Positions 1 to 8,305 of a stretch of DNA of 48,055 nucleotides are shown piece by piece. How positions within the stretch are numbered: the first letter of the stretch is position 1; every line of letters starts with the position of its first letter. The notes below the pieces were generated by a model. The model had not been told where the DNA came from and searched no databases. It saw only the letters and a program-made list of their open reading frames with translations. The stretch covers positions 1 through 48,055 of the forward strand of contig JADHTJ010000019.1 of the NCBI GenBank assembly GCA_016785015.1. Direction: 5' to 3'. Source of the stretch: Anaerolineales bacterium. GTDB lineage: Bacteria > Chloroflexota > Anaerolineae > Anaerolineales > UBA11858. The position numbers and the translations under genes are program-made.

Positions 1-2
1 AT

Positions 3-542
3 ATTGATAAGCCGCGAGGCGATTTATTAGTTCGCTTATTAGAGATAGCTACGCTCCCCGATGATGAACTTGACAAAGCAGGTCGCGAACACCGCCCTTT
101 TCATGGTATTGCCGATGCTGATCTCTTCTATTTTCTTCTCGAACCGGGAGAACGCTCATCTGTCTTTGGCATTCAGTCACGTAATGCAGATAAATATACG
201 GCTGAATTGGCGCTGCATTTCTTTTATCTCAACGTCGGCCGGGATGATGTGCATCCCTATCCGGTTCGCGTAGAAATCCCCGCTTGGGTGGCAAACGACT
301 CTCAAAAGCTAGATGATCTCCATGCCATATTGGTGAAGCAATGCCAGGTTCTCGGCTCGCGTACGTACCCTTATCTGCTTCATCGCTCCCATGAGGTCGC
401 CGTTGTTACGCAGGATGAAAAAAAGCAGGTCGAAAATATGATCGCTCTTGAGTTGTATCGTCGCGGCATAGAAGTTGGCGGAGAATCGCAAAAACAAGGC
501 ACGAAAGATGATAGTGGATTTACAGGAAGGTATAAAAGATGA
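3..542 (+). CDS. nurA: NurA-family DNA end-processing nuclease, C-terminal part (5' end outside window)
   Basis: The frame is open from base 3 to the stop at 540-542, giving 179 residues; the start lies upstream of the window. The piece begins with IDKPRGDLLVRLLEIA, has a central block around FYFLLEPGERSSVFGI and ends with RTYPYLLHRSHEVAVV and an ALELYRRGIEVGG segment. This order is typical of the C-terminal half of NurA, the nuclease that works with the HerA translocase in resecting DNA double-strand breaks. The stop overlaps the next start (ATGA at 539-542), so translation is probably coupled. The N-terminal metal-binding residues cannot be seen. Family assignment rests on motif recognition plus the herA gene two genes downstream. 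Confidence 0.8.
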   Translation: MDKPRGDLLVRLLEIATLPDDELDKAGREHRPFHGIADADLFYFLLEPGERSSVFGIQSRNADKYTAELALHFFYLNVGRDDVHPYPVRVEIPAWVANDSQKLDDLHAILVKQCQVLGSRTYPYLLHRSHEVAVVTQDEKKQVENMIALELYRRGIEVGGESQKQGTKDDSGFTGRYKR

Positions 543-1156
543 CCGCGATTGAAATTGGACGATTGCTTCGAGCTGGAACGACTGGTTTTGTCGTAGGATG
601 CCGCGTTTCTCAGTTGGACGCGCCGACTTTTGGGGGGTTGGTTCGTGCTCCTTTGGGGGGCGGCCAGCAGGTTTATGGTTTGATTCATGATATCCATATC
701 GATGAAGATGGCATTGTCAGGCAATTGGTGACCGCTGATCAGGTGGATGAAAATGTCATTGCAGACAACCGGGTCAACCGTAATGTGCCAGTCGAGATTA
801 GCGTAATAACTGTGGGTAATGTACACAATGGACAAATTAAGCACCTGTTGCCTCCAAGACCCCCTCTTAGCCTCGATGTGATCTATCAATGCAGTTCTGA
901 AGAAATGAGAGCTTTTACAGGGACTGGCAGATTCGGATATTTCAGGCATCTTCTGCGATCCAAGGATGCTCCCATTGGTGAAATGATCGCTGCTCATGTG
1001 GAACAAGCCAGCCAGGCACATAAAGAGGTCGGTGATAAAAAATGGGCACAAGCTGCGATGGGTGAATTGATTACACTCCTGCGAGACGATTATCATACCT
1101 TGATGTCGGTGTTGGGCGCCTTGAGTGATGCAATCGAATTTGAGGGAGGCGTATAG
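539..1156 (+). CDS. Stand-alone HAS-barrel-like protein between nurA and herA
   Basis: 205 aa. The first ~110 residues (a GRLLRAG start, a GLVRAPLGGGQQVYGLIHDI segment, then a basic stretch ending in PPRPPLSLDVIY) parallel the N-terminal HAS barrel of HerA encoded just downstream, which has IGYIVSGG and NFYGLVTDIQLG at matching places. The C-terminal ~95 residues look helical and contain FGYFRHLLRS. There is no Walker motif or recognisable nuclease motif. It overlaps nurA by 4 bases and herA by 1 base, so the three are almost certainly one operon. A plausible role is an accessory subunit or adaptor of the HerA-NurA complex; that is inference from position and barrel similarity. No gene name is known to me. 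Confidence 0.75.
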   Translation: MTAIEIGRLLRAGTTGFVVGCRVSQLDAPTFGGLVRAPLGGGQQVYGLIHDIHIDEDGIVRQLVTADQVDENVIADNRVNRNVPVEISVITVGNVHNGQIKHLLPPRPPLSLDVIYQCSSEEMRAFTGTGRFGYFRHLLRSKDAPIGEMIAAHVEQASQAHKEVGDKKWAQAAMGELITLLRDDYHTLMSVLGALSDAIEFEGGV

Positions 1157-2859
1157 TGGAGAGAAAACAAATTGGGTATATTGTAAGCGGCGGATTGAAA
1201 GATAGTTTCCGCGTTCGGCTTGAAGTTCCTGCGCATGAAGTGCAGGAAGGGGCATTCGTAGTCATTGAGAGCCCTCCCTGGAATTTTTATGGCCTCGTCA
1301 CAGATATTCAACTTGGCGCTACAGATCCGCGTTTTGCGGACGAACAAAGCGAGGATCGTTTTCCCACAGAAATTGCTGGCCTTTTGCATGGCCAAACGCT
1401 CTACACAAACCTGGAAGTGCTGCCAGCCCTGATGTATGATGTCGGCCCCGAACCTGGCTCACGTGAATATCAGCAATGGGTATCTGCTATTGATGCTGGA
1501 TTGCGTGATGCTCCACGCCCTTTGCCCGTCAAGACCGTACCGCCTCACCATTCCAAAGTTTATCTGGCTAACGAAGGTGATATCGCCGAAATATTTGGCA
1601 AGGAGAAGAAGGGCAATTTCGTGATTGGCTACACACGTGAGCAAGATCACCCTGTGCGTATCAACATGGAGAAATTCGTTCAGCGTTCATCGGGGATCTT
1701 TGGTGCTACAGGGACAGGTAAATCATTCCTCACACGAATGGTGCTGGCCGGGTTGATCCATTACAACGCTGCCTCGATTTTAGTTTTCGACATGCATAAT
1801 GAGTATGGCCTCGACGACACTGCATCCGATACCGGAGAGAGGGTGATTGGTTTGAAAACCAAGTTTTCATCTAGAGTGCGGGTAGTCGGTCTCGGTGCTG
1901 GGGCACAAATCCGTGGTCAGAACCCAGATTTCAACTTAGAGATTGCCATGAGCGATATCCGCTCATCAGATATTGAACTTTTATCTCGCGAACTCAATTT
2001 GCGCGAGACCACGCCCACAACTTTAGACGCCCTGATCAAAAACTTTGGCGCAGAAAATTGGTTCAACGAATTCCGCCAGATGAAGATCGGCTCTTTTATC
2101 GAGGCTGAAGATGGCAAAAAGATCCCCGCACCGGATAGTGTGGCGGCATGGGCTAATTCTGAAGGCGTCAACGTGATGGCAGCGGAAGGGCTGCACAGCA
2201 AGTTGCGCCGCGTATTCAATATGGAATATATTGTTGAGCAACCAGCTGCTGATGGCGTTGAAGAGATTGTCAAAGCCCTTGAAGCTGGTCAACACATTGT
2301 GCTCTCCTTCGGAAAACATGAAAGTGATTTGGATTATTTACTCGTGAGCAACCTGCTCACCCGCAAGATCCGCGAGCGTTGGGAGTGGCGCACAAACACG
2401 TATCGTAGTTCGGGGAAAGGTGAACCACGTCCATTAGTCATTGTTCTGGAAGAAGCTCACAAACTTCTCAATCGTGAGATGGCGCGTCAGACAACTTTTA
2501 GTACCATCGCCCGAGAATTGCGAAAATACTATGTTACTTTGCTGATCATCGACCAGCGCCCCTCTCAAATTTATGATGAAGTTATGTCTCAATTGGGAAC
2601 GCGTATTTCAGGTTGGCTGGGAGATGAAGATGATATTCGTGCAGTTCTTTCAGGGCTTTCGGGACGGGAATCTCTTCGAGGGATGCTGGCCCGCCTACAG
2701 CCGAAAGAAGAAGTTCTCCTGTTAGGGTGGGGCGTACCCATGCCCTTGCCCATTCGCTCCCGCAGGTATGATGATCTCTTCTGGAAAGAATTATTAGGAA
2801 AGAAATCTAAGAAAAAATTTGACCCTGATGAAGCAGTGAGAGATTTGGGTTACGATTAA
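1156..2859 (+). CDS. herA: HerA-type hexameric DNA translocase/helicase
   Basis: 567 aa with a GTG start at 1156-1158 that overlaps the previous TAG stop; GGAGG at 1145-1149 is a good ribosome-binding site. The N-terminal ~110 residues form the HAS barrel. Walker A is GATGTGKS at about residues 183-190, followed by ILVFDMHNEYG. Walker B is LVIVLEEAHK at about 427-436, and IIDQRPSQI follows as in HerA/FtsK-type ATPases. The family pumps DNA and stimulates NurA during end resection. Length is normal for bacterial HerA. The gene ends the operon; a 613-base gap follows. Confidence 0.9.
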   Translation: MERKQIGYIVSGGLKDSFRVRLEVPAHEVQEGAFVVIESPPWNFYGLVTDIQLGATDPRFADEQSEDRFPTEIAGLLHGQTLYTNLEVLPALMYDVGPEPGSREYQQWVSAIDAGLRDAPRPLPVKTVPPHHSKVYLANEGDIAEIFGKEKKGNFVIGYTREQDHPVRINMEKFVQRSSGIFGATGTGKSFLTRMVLAGLIHYNAASILVFDMHNEYGLDDTASDTGERVIGLKTKFSSRVRVVGLGAGAQIRGQNPDFNLEIAMSDIRSSDIELLSRELNLRETTPTTLDALIKNFGAENWFNEFRQMKIGSFIEAEDGKKIPAPDSVAAWANSEGVNVMAAEGLHSKLRRVFNMEYIVEQPAADGVEEIVKALEAGQHIVLSFGKHESDLDYLLVSNLLTRKIRERWEWRTNTYRSSGKGEPRPLVIVLEEAHKLLNREMARQTTFSTIARELRKYYVTLLIIDQRPSQIYDEVMSQLGTRISGWLGDEDDIRAVLSGLSGRESLRGMLARLQPKEEVLLLGWGVPMPLPIRSRRYDDLFWKELLGKKSKKKFDPDEAVRDLGYD

Positions 2860-3024
2860 CCAGTGATTTCGATTCAGCACCGGACACTTTTTGAGAGCAG
2901 AGCAAAATGGGACACGGATTGCACGGATTTTTTATGTTTAAAAGCTGATTTGCCACTTATTGCCCAAAATTACGCTTCTCAAAAAGAGTGGTATCACGGT
3001 AGGTTACCGTGGAGTTAATCTATC
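2860..3024. other. Intergenic stretch after herA with short hairpins
   Basis: No gene seen. An ACTTTTTGAGA segment near 2886 is complementary to a TCTCAAAAAG segment near 2976, and CACGGTA/TACCGTG forms a small hairpin near 2995-3012. GGACACGGATT followed by a second CACGGATT near 2910-2930 matches a short motif seen again near 11825 and, inverted, near 20890, so part of this is probably decayed dispersed repeat. Confidence 0.45.
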
Positions 3025-3181
3025 TGTCATTCTGAGCGGAGCGAAGAATCCCTGATACGTTCAATACATTTGAGCGAATGCAGGTCTAAACTGGCTCGAC
3101 CTTCCAGGGATTCCCTTCAACAGGCTCAGGGCAGGCTTTGTCGCTGCAGCCGCTGCGTTTCCTGCGTTTCTCAGAATGACA
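3025..3181. repeat. Dispersed inverted-repeat element, copy 1 (157 bp)
   Basis: Perfect 12-bp terminal inverted repeat TGTCATTCTGAG (3025-3036) and CTCAGAATGACA (3170-3181). The interior has GAAGAATCCCTGA near the left end and GATTCCCTTCAACAGGCT with CAGGGCAGG to the right. The same organisation recurs at 8306-8464 and 20677-20832, always between genes, so this is a short non-coding dispersed element of MITE type. No ORF inside looks real. Confidence 0.85.
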
Positions 3182-3281
3182 ACCTAATAGCACAATTCAT
3201 CAGAATAAGCAGTTTTTAGCCAAGCAATCTTTATAATCCGCGTCTGAATAAAAAGTATCCGCTAGTGAAGATTTCGATAGA

Positions 3282-3323
3282 AAATCCTGAAGAGACAAAG
3301 TGACATTTCTTCAGGATTTTTTT
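3282..3323 (+). terminator. Rho-independent terminator, possibly ending a short RNA
   Basis: A 12-bp perfect stem AAATCCTGAAGA (3282-3293) and TCTTCAGGATTT (3308-3319) leads into a run of seven T (3317-3323). It is 420 bases beyond the herA stop, past a repeat element, so it may serve another transcript. A TATAAT hexamer at 3232-3237 lies upstream and would give an RNA of about 80 nt; no good -35 box is visible. Confidence 0.7.
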
Positions 3324-3472
3324 GCTTAATTTTGGGTACAAAAGTTCACAGGGACAAATGTCTATACAATCGGGATATATGCCACTATAAAATCCTCTCT
3401 GGATAAGTTAAATTAACATGATAATTTGGGGCCGTACGAATTGAACGCGCATCCCAAAAAATTCCACCCAAA

Positions 3473-3970
3473 ATGATAACTATGTTGCCAGATGCGTTCG
3501 CCCAATTGCAGTTATTCCAAGGCTTGAGTTCAACTCAACTCGCAAGCCTTGCACCCCTTTTAAATACATGTAAATGTGCTAAAGACGAGGTGATCTTTAG
3601 TCAGGGCGATATCGCAGATTTCCTCTATGTTGTTGTTGAAGGTTGTGTAGGCATATGTTTTAACCCTGATGATGGAGAGCCTATTGTCGTCGCTCAAATT
3701 GAAAGTGGGGATGTGTTTGGATGGTCTGCTGCATTCGGTAGCGACCATTACACTTCAGGGGCAACTTGTTTAGAAAAGACAACACTGTTATTTGTCCGCG
3801 GCGAGGACCTCAAAAAATTTCACGAAAAACATCCAAAAACGGGTATACTTGTCTTAGATCGCCTGGCTAAGGTTGTTGCAAGACGACTAAAACGAACACA
3901 TACTCATGACCAGGTGGTGGCTATGCTTGAACATGGCCTTAAAAATGGTGTCAAGCCACTTGGAGGATGA
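3473..3970 (+). CDS. Cyclic-nucleotide-binding-domain protein without a DNA-binding domain
   Basis: 165 aa. It has the Crp/Fnr-type effector domain: LFQGLSSTQLASLAPLL, an EVIFSQGDIADFLYVVVEG strand pair, a GDVFGWSAAF phosphate-binding-cassette-like turn and a helix ending in VVARRLKRT. The protein ends about 30 residues later, so the winged helix-turn-helix of Crp/Fnr regulators is missing. It is more likely a sensor or partner protein than a transcription factor. An in-frame ATG nine bases on (3482) is an alternative start; no clear Shine-Dalgarno is visible for either. The next gene, a NifU-domain protein, follows after 3 bases. Confidence 0.8.
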   Translation: MITMLPDAFAQLQLFQGLSSTQLASLAPLLNTCKCAKDEVIFSQGDIADFLYVVVEGCVGICFNPDDGEPIVVAQIESGDVFGWSAAFGSDHYTSGATCLEKTTLLFVRGEDLKKFHEKHPKTGILVLDRLAKVVARRLKRTHTHDQVVAMLEHGLKNGVKPLGG

Positions 3971-3973
3971 CAT

Positions 3974-4231
3974 ATGACGGAAACAAATAGTACACAAGAA
4001 GGATATTCACAGGAAGAGATGCTCAAAGGCTTAATTGCTCAAGTTAGTTCTTATGTTGAGCAATACCACGGTGGTTCAGTGGAAATGGTGGCATTCGAAG
4101 ATGATGAACTTAAAGTTCGCTTGGGTGGAGCTTGTGTCGGATGCCCGCTATCAGCAGCCACTCTACAGGGATGGGTTGCGGGAACCGTCAAGCAATTTTT
4201 CCCAAATGTTGAAGTTGTGGGCGTAGACTAA
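3974..4231 (+). CDS. NifU C-terminal-domain (Nfu-type) iron-sulfur scaffold protein
   Basis: 85 aa, the size of a stand-alone Nfu domain. The core GGACVGCPLSAATL carries the CxxC pair that binds a transient Fe-S cluster in this family; VKVRLGGAC-like and FFPNVEVV segments are in the expected places. GGAG at 3962-3965 precedes the ATG at 3974. It is tightly linked to the cyclic-nucleotide-domain gene before it and a small membrane protein after it. Role in Fe-S cluster assembly or delivery is known for the family; the target is unknown. Confidence 0.85.
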   Translation: MTETNSTQEGYSQEEMLKGLIAQVSSYVEQYHGGSVEMVAFEDDELKVRLGGACVGCPLSAATLQGWVAGTVKQFFPNVEVVGVD

Positions 4232-4248
4232 CCCAGGAGGGTGAGGCG

Positions 4249-4539
4249 ATGGAATTCTTTGATGTAATTGCATTTTTTGGTTGGGTAGTTCGGTTTGTTG
4301 GACTGCTGGTATTTGGCATCGCGGCAGGTTGGTTCACTCTTTATGCCTTCAATAATGACGAGGGGCGCTGGCAGATGCAAATTGCTGTATTCTTAGGCAT
4401 CTTCCTCTTCACAGCTCTGTTGGCATACTATTCATCTGCCGGAGGCTTAGGGGGCTTCGCACTGGGTCTTGGTGGCGGTTTGCTTTATTGGGGTATGCGA
4501 GGTGGCAAGTTGCCCGAAGAGGATCCTGACGAAGAGTAA
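4249..4539 (+). CDS. Small membrane protein, function unknown
   Basis: 96 aa with three likely transmembrane helices (about residues 10-31, 44-60 and 65-82) and an acidic C-terminus (PEEDPDEE). AGGAGG sits just upstream at 4234-4239. The gene is 17 bases downstream of the NifU-domain gene and ahead of a terminator, so it is the last gene of that three-gene unit. I do not recognise the family. Confidence 0.7.
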   Translation: MEFFDVIAFFGWVVRFVGLLVFGIAAGWFTLYAFNNDEGRWQMQIAVFLGIFLFTALLAYYSSAGGLGGFALGLGGGLLYWGMRGGKLPEEDPDEE

Positions 4540-4562
4540 ATCTAAGTACGTTATAGAAATAA

Positions 4563-4604
4563 AAACGGGCACCACCTGCGCAAGGCTGGGTGCCCGTTTG
4601 TGTT
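4563..4604. terminator. Bidirectional terminator between convergent genes
   Basis: A perfect 11-bp stem AAACGGGCACC (4563-4573) and GGTGCCCGTTT (4589-4599). On the minus strand the stem leads into CGTTTTTATTTC, a good U-tract for ferritin; on the plus strand it leads into GTTTGTGTTT for the small membrane protein gene. Confidence 0.85.
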
Positions 4605-4619
4605 TAAAAATGTATCCGA

Positions 4620-5132
4620 TTACTCTTCTGACCCGTGACCTTCTTCAACAATTGGATTGCGAGCTAAGAAATCTTCCGCTAATAAAATATTATCTCCAGC
4701 ACGTTGGATGGTTTTTACAAGAGTGCCCATGGTGGAGATCTCTTCCAACTGTTCAGCAACAAACCAGCGCAAGAAATCTTGGGAGATATAATCTTTGTCA
4801 TTGACAGCGATGTCCATCAGATTATTGATCATCTTGGTGACATCGGTTTCCCAATCCAGGGCCAGTTGGGCGCAGTGCTCTGGACCAGTAAACTCATAAA
4901 AAGTCTTTTCAATTGCGGGGATTCGAACCTCTCCTCCAGCTTCGACCACAAAAAGGGCAAACTTCATGGCGTGTTCTTTTTCCTCTTCGGCCTGTCGGTA
5001 GAAGAAGGCTGCCAATTGGGGCAGGTCATCGGCATCAAAATAAGCTGCAATGCTGACATACTGTAAGCTGGCCGCAAACTCAGCACCTACCTGGGCGTTG
5101 ATAGCATTTTCTAGTTCTTTACTAATAATCAT
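4620..5132 (-). CDS. ftnA: Bacterial non-haem ferritin
   Basis: 170 aa, the normal ferritin length. It has the four-helix ferritin pattern with an INAQVGAEFAASLQYVSIAAYF first helix, then EEEKEHAMKF (ferroxidase-centre Glu and His), DWETDVTKMINNL and a C-terminal FLRWFVAEQLEEI helix. It stores iron as ferric mineral in the cytoplasm. The ATG is preceded by AAGGAG. A TATAAT -10 box on the minus strand (5178-5183) lies about 45 bases upstream of the start. The gene appears to be monocistronic, ending at the bidirectional terminator. Confidence 0.92.
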   Translation of the reverse strand: MIISKELENAINAQVGAEFAASLQYVSIAAYFDADDLPQLAAFFYRQAEEEKEHAMKFALFVVEAGGEVRIPAIEKTFYEFTGPEHCAQLALDWETDVTKMINNLMDIAVNDKDYISQDFLRWFVAEQLEEISTMGTLVKTIQRAGDNILLAEDFLARNPIVEEGHGSEE

Positions 5133-5177
5133 TTTGGGACTCCTTACAACTAATTCACTCTACTATATTTGAGCGGG

Positions 5178-5183
5178 ATTATA
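5178..5183 (-). promoter_or_regulatory. -10 box of the ferritin promoter
   Basis: TATAAT on the minus strand upstream of the ferritin start. Upstream there is only a weak -35 candidate (TTTGGC). No clear Fur-like palindrome could be assigned. Confidence 0.5.
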
Positions 5184-5233
5184 GCATGGAGATATTGCGC
5201 CAAATGTTAGCGTATTGTAAATAATTTAGTACT

Positions 5234-6871
5234 TTACAAACTCATCGCGCAGCCGTCAGCGCGGGGATCGCTGCCCCCAAAGAGGGTGCCACTCTCAGAA
5301 TCGCGCATAATGATTTGGCCGCGGCCAAAAAGTGCGCGTGCATAGCCGTCAACAGCTTGGGTGGGATGCCCCATTTGTTTTAGCGTATCCATCACATCGC
5401 TGGGGATGCCAACTTCCAGGGCTACTTCTCCTCCTGACTCACCATCGTCAATGCAAAACCGTGGCAGGTCGAGGGCAGCTTGGGGACCGAGATCGTCATC
5501 GATCAACGCGCTGGCTACTTGCATGTGGCCCTGCGGCTGCATGAATCCACCCATCACACCAAAGGATGCGAACAACTCATCATCCCGAGTGATCATCCCA
5601 GGAATAATTGTGTGATAAGGGCGTTTCCCAGGCATCAATACGTTGGGATGTTTTGGGTCGAGGCTGAAATTGTGGCCTCGGTTTTGTAGGCTGAAACCCC
5701 ATCCCTTGGGCACAATGCCTGTGCCGAACCCCATATAGTTGCTGTTGATGAAAGAACAAGCATTGCCCTCGCCATCGACAACAGAAAGATAAACAGTATC
5801 TGAAGATGATACGGGTTTGCCGCGCTGCTGATCGAGGGTAGCGCGTTTTGGATCGATCAATTTGCGGCGCTCTTCGGCGTAGGCTTTCGATAGCAATTCT
5901 TCCAAAGGAATTTTTGAGAATTGTGGATCAGAAACATACCAGCGCGTGTCAGCAAATGCCAGGCGCATGGCTTCGATTTGGAGATGAAGGCGCTCAGCGG
6001 AGAGAGGTTCTGTACCCCCAATATCGAACCCTTCAAGAATGTTCAAACCTAAAAGGGCAGTCAGTCCTTGCCCGTTGGGTGGGCATTCCCAAACATCGTA
6101 TCCTCGATAGGTCGTGCTGATGGGATCATCCCAAGTTGCCTGATGGGATGCTAAGTCTTCTACAGTCAGGCAGCCACCAGCATCTTGAATTACTGCAGCG
6201 ACGGCCTTTGCAATTTCTCCCTGGTAAAAAGCTCTCTTTCCACCTTCAGCGATTGCTCGGAATGTGCGCGCCAAACCTGGATTTCGGAAGATTTCCCCAG
6301 CTTTTGGCGCACGGCCATCAATGGTTAATTCGTGACCGTTGGGTGTGTTCACCAATTGGCGATCTGCCCCGCGTTCCCAGAAATAAGCAGTTGTAGGAGC
6401 GACAGGGAATCCTTCAGCAGCCAGCCAAATGGCAGGTGCCAACACGTCAGAGATGGCCAGTTTTCCATGACGTTCTACTAAGTCACACCAGGCTGAACAC
6501 GCGCCCGGAACTGTGATGGTATAAGGGTGATAGGGGTTGGAGATTGGGGAATTAAGATCAGTGAATAATCCTGCGCCTTTGACCAGATCAATGGACAATG
6601 AAGATGGTGCGCGTCCGGAACCGTTGAGCGCAGTCACTTTGCCGGTTTTTGCATTGTAGTAAAGGGCAAAGGCATCACCGCCTATACCTGTAGATGTGGG
6701 TTCAGTGACATTGAGAGCTGCGGCAGTGGCAATGGCTGCATCAGCAGCGTTGCCGCCTTGGGCTAATATTTCTAAACCTGCAGCGACAGCCAGGGGTTGG
6801 GTAGTGGCCACCATACCTCGCGTCCCAACAATTGGGGAACGCCGGGAATTAAATGTATACTCAAATTGCAA
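5234..6871 (-). CDS. ggt: Gamma-glutamyltransferase family protein
   Basis: 545 aa with a TTG start preceded by AGGAG seven bases upstream. The N-terminal part has TRGMVATTQPLA, QGGNAADAAIA and STGIGGDAFALYY, all typical of the Ggt/cephalosporin-acylase family. The self-cleavage and nucleophile Thr is probably Thr359 in SDTVYLSVVDGEGNACS; FGTGIVP and HTIIPGM follow in the small subunit. No signal peptide is seen, which suggests a cytoplasmic YwrD-like member rather than the periplasmic enzyme. Substrate may be glutathione or another gamma-glutamyl compound. Confidence 0.88.
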   Translation of the reverse strand: MQFEYTFNSRRSPIVGTRGMVATTQPLAVAAGLEILAQGGNAADAAIATAAALNVTEPTSTGIGGDAFALYYNAKTGKVTALNGSGRAPSSLSIDLVKGAGLFTDLNSPISNPYHPYTITVPGACSAWCDLVERHGKLAISDVLAPAIWLAAEGFPVAPTTAYFWERGADRQLVNTPNGHELTIDGRAPKAGEIFRNPGLARTFRAIAEGGKRAFYQGEIAKAVAAVIQDAGGCLTVEDLASHQATWDDPISTTYRGYDVWECPPNGQGLTALLGLNILEGFDIGGTEPLSAERLHLQIEAMRLAFADTRWYVSDPQFSKIPLEELLSKAYAEERRKLIDPKRATLDQQRGKPVSSSDTVYLSVVDGEGNACSFINSNYMGFGTGIVPKGWGFSLQNRGHNFSLDPKHPNVLMPGKRPYHTIIPGMITRDDELFASFGVMGGFMQPQGHMQVASALIDDDLGPQAALDLPRFCIDDGESGGEVALEVGIPSDVMDTLKQMGHPTQAVDGYARALFGRGQIIMRDSESGTLFGGSDPRADGCAMSL

Positions 6872-6944
6872 GATAAACTCCTAGAAGAGCACCACGCGGA
6901 ATTGAGTCAGAGCATCCGCCTTAGGGTAAGATGTCCCAATTATA

Positions 6945-7148
6945 CTAGAAGCTAAAGCTTAGCCAATCTGTTCCCGTGACCACTGAGCAGCTTAGGGCAA
7001 TGAATATGATCAATAGAATAAACCCACATCCGCAACCAAGGCATGATGGCCCGCGACCAAAGCCAAAACGATCTTGCAGCCAATCGAAAACTTTATCGAG
7101 GATGAAGAGTTTTAATAAACCGGATAAACAACCTGGACGATCGTTCAC
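6945..7148 (-). CDS. Small membrane protein, unknown function
   Basis: 67 aa with a GTG start. AAAGGAGA is well placed upstream. A hydrophobic helix (about residues 39-57) follows a Gly/Cys-rich segment (GPSCLGCGCG). No family recognised. It is retained because of the ribosome-binding site and the absence of an overlapping gene. Confidence 0.5.
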   Translation of the reverse strand: MNDRPGCLSGLLKLFILDKVFDWLQDRFGFGRGPSCLGCGCGFILLIIFIALSCSVVTGTDWLSFSF

Positions 7149-7213
7149 ATCTATCTCCTTTTGAATATGCTAACTCAGTATACGCATATTGTGGGCAAAG
7201 GTCGCAAGGCGGG

Positions 7214-8107
7214 TTACGGGAGAATATCAGGTCGAAGTTCGCCGATCACTTGCAAAGATTCTAGCGCTTGTTGCAAAGACAACTCGAAGATGATGGGGCC
7301 CTCGAAATTGGTCTCACGAAGTCGATCTAATAGCCGCCCAACATCGAGATCACCCATCCCAAGAGCCTGGTGATCTTTTCCATAGCCTATTTTCATCTGC
7401 GGTCCTTGCCAGGGGCCATCGTGCAAATGGATTTCGGCCAGGCGCGGCAGACACTGCTCAAGAGCATCAAAAAATTCAATGGGGCCAGAAAAGCCAACCA
7501 AAACATGGCCGGTATCCAGACAGAGGGAAAGATCCAAATCTTGTGCCAGTTCGAGGGTCAATTCGAAGGGGAACTCGATGGTTTCGATTGCCAGCTTGCG
7601 ACTTGGAATGCCCGTCTCGGCAAGGATGGTTCGCATACTTTCAGCAGCACTGCCTTGGAACTGTCGCAGGAGCAGAATTTTGGCGATATCTGGCAAATTC
7701 ATTCGGTAAAACTCTGCCGCCAGCGCTCCAGTGGCATGGAGCACGTAAACTTCAGGTTCAAGGGGTTTTGTGACCCGAATGCAGTCGATTATGGCTTGAA
7801 TAGAGCCTTTTCGGACGGGGGTTTGGGGGGTAGAGGTCTCCACTGACCAAAGGGGTAAATGCAAGGTGTAGCCGATACCGGTTTCGGCCTTGAAATTGAT
7901 CAGTTTTTCGATAGCTGAAGGTGAATATGTTTGTGGCAGAAACAGATTTAGATCTCCACCCAGCTCAATGGGATTGAATCCTTTTTCAAATAAAGGCCGG
8001 ATGAGATCAATGTGCTCAAAGTTGGTGATGTGAGCCAACACTTCTTCTGGAGATAACCCTGGTGGGATCAGGGCCTCTAGTTGAAAAGCGTGGATGCCAA
8101 AGCGCAT
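7214..8107 (-). CDS. Sugar phosphate isomerase/epimerase-fold (AP endonuclease 2 type TIM barrel) protein
   Basis: 297 aa. A TIM-barrel pattern of metal-site residues is visible: GYTLHLPLW, VYVLHATG, KLAIETIE, LCLDTGHV, EIHLHDGPW and IIFELS. These give the His/Glu/Asp set that binds a divalent metal in this superfamily. The arrangement VHLPL-like, RPL(D/E)P..YVLH, D(T)GH and GKDHQALG also resembles CbiR, the cobamide-remodelling phosphodiesterase, but I cannot confirm that from sequence alone. Substrate unknown. The ATG is preceded by AGGAGGT. Confidence 0.75.
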   Translation of the reverse strand: MRFGIHAFQLEALIPPGLSPEEVLAHITNFEHIDLIRPLFEKGFNPIELGGDLNLFLPQTYSPSAIEKLINFKAETGIGYTLHLPLWSVETSTPQTPVRKGSIQAIIDCIRVTKPLEPEVYVLHATGALAAEFYRMNLPDIAKILLLRQFQGSAAESMRTILAETGIPSRKLAIETIEFPFELTLELAQDLDLSLCLDTGHVLVGFSGPIEFFDALEQCLPRLAEIHLHDGPWQGPQMKIGYGKDHQALGMGDLDVGRLLDRLRETNFEGPIIFELSLQQALESLQVIGELRPDILP

Positions 8108-8219
8108 GATTACCTCCTAAATTTTGTTCAAGGCTTGCAATGATCAATTGACAATGTTGGATTTTTACCACGAAGTTCTTTAAAAAACACGAAGATGCAC
8201 AAAGTATTTAATTTAAAAA

Positions 8220-8240
8220 GGAGCCTAGAATATTGGCTCC
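8220..8240 (-). terminator. Terminator downstream of selD
   Basis: On the minus strand, GGAGCC and GGCTCC (8235-8240 and 8220-8225) form a stem that runs into CTTTTTAAATT. It lies more than 400 bases past the selD stop, beyond the repeat cluster, so read-through of the repeats is implied. Confidence 0.6.
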
Positions 8241-8305
8241 GATTTCATTTTTTATTTTAATAACTGATGTTATGTGGTAGTCAATACCATTTTGAACAAT
8301 AAACT

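Noticed and set aside
380..1255. 291-codon open frame on the minus strand opposite nurA and the HAS-barrel gene
   Set aside because: It is antisense to two overlapping, motif-bearing genes, has no recognisable motif and no ribosome-binding site.
7370..7846. 158-codon plus-strand frame
   Set aside because: It lies antisense to the TIM-barrel gene, which has clear family motifs and a Shine-Dalgarno.
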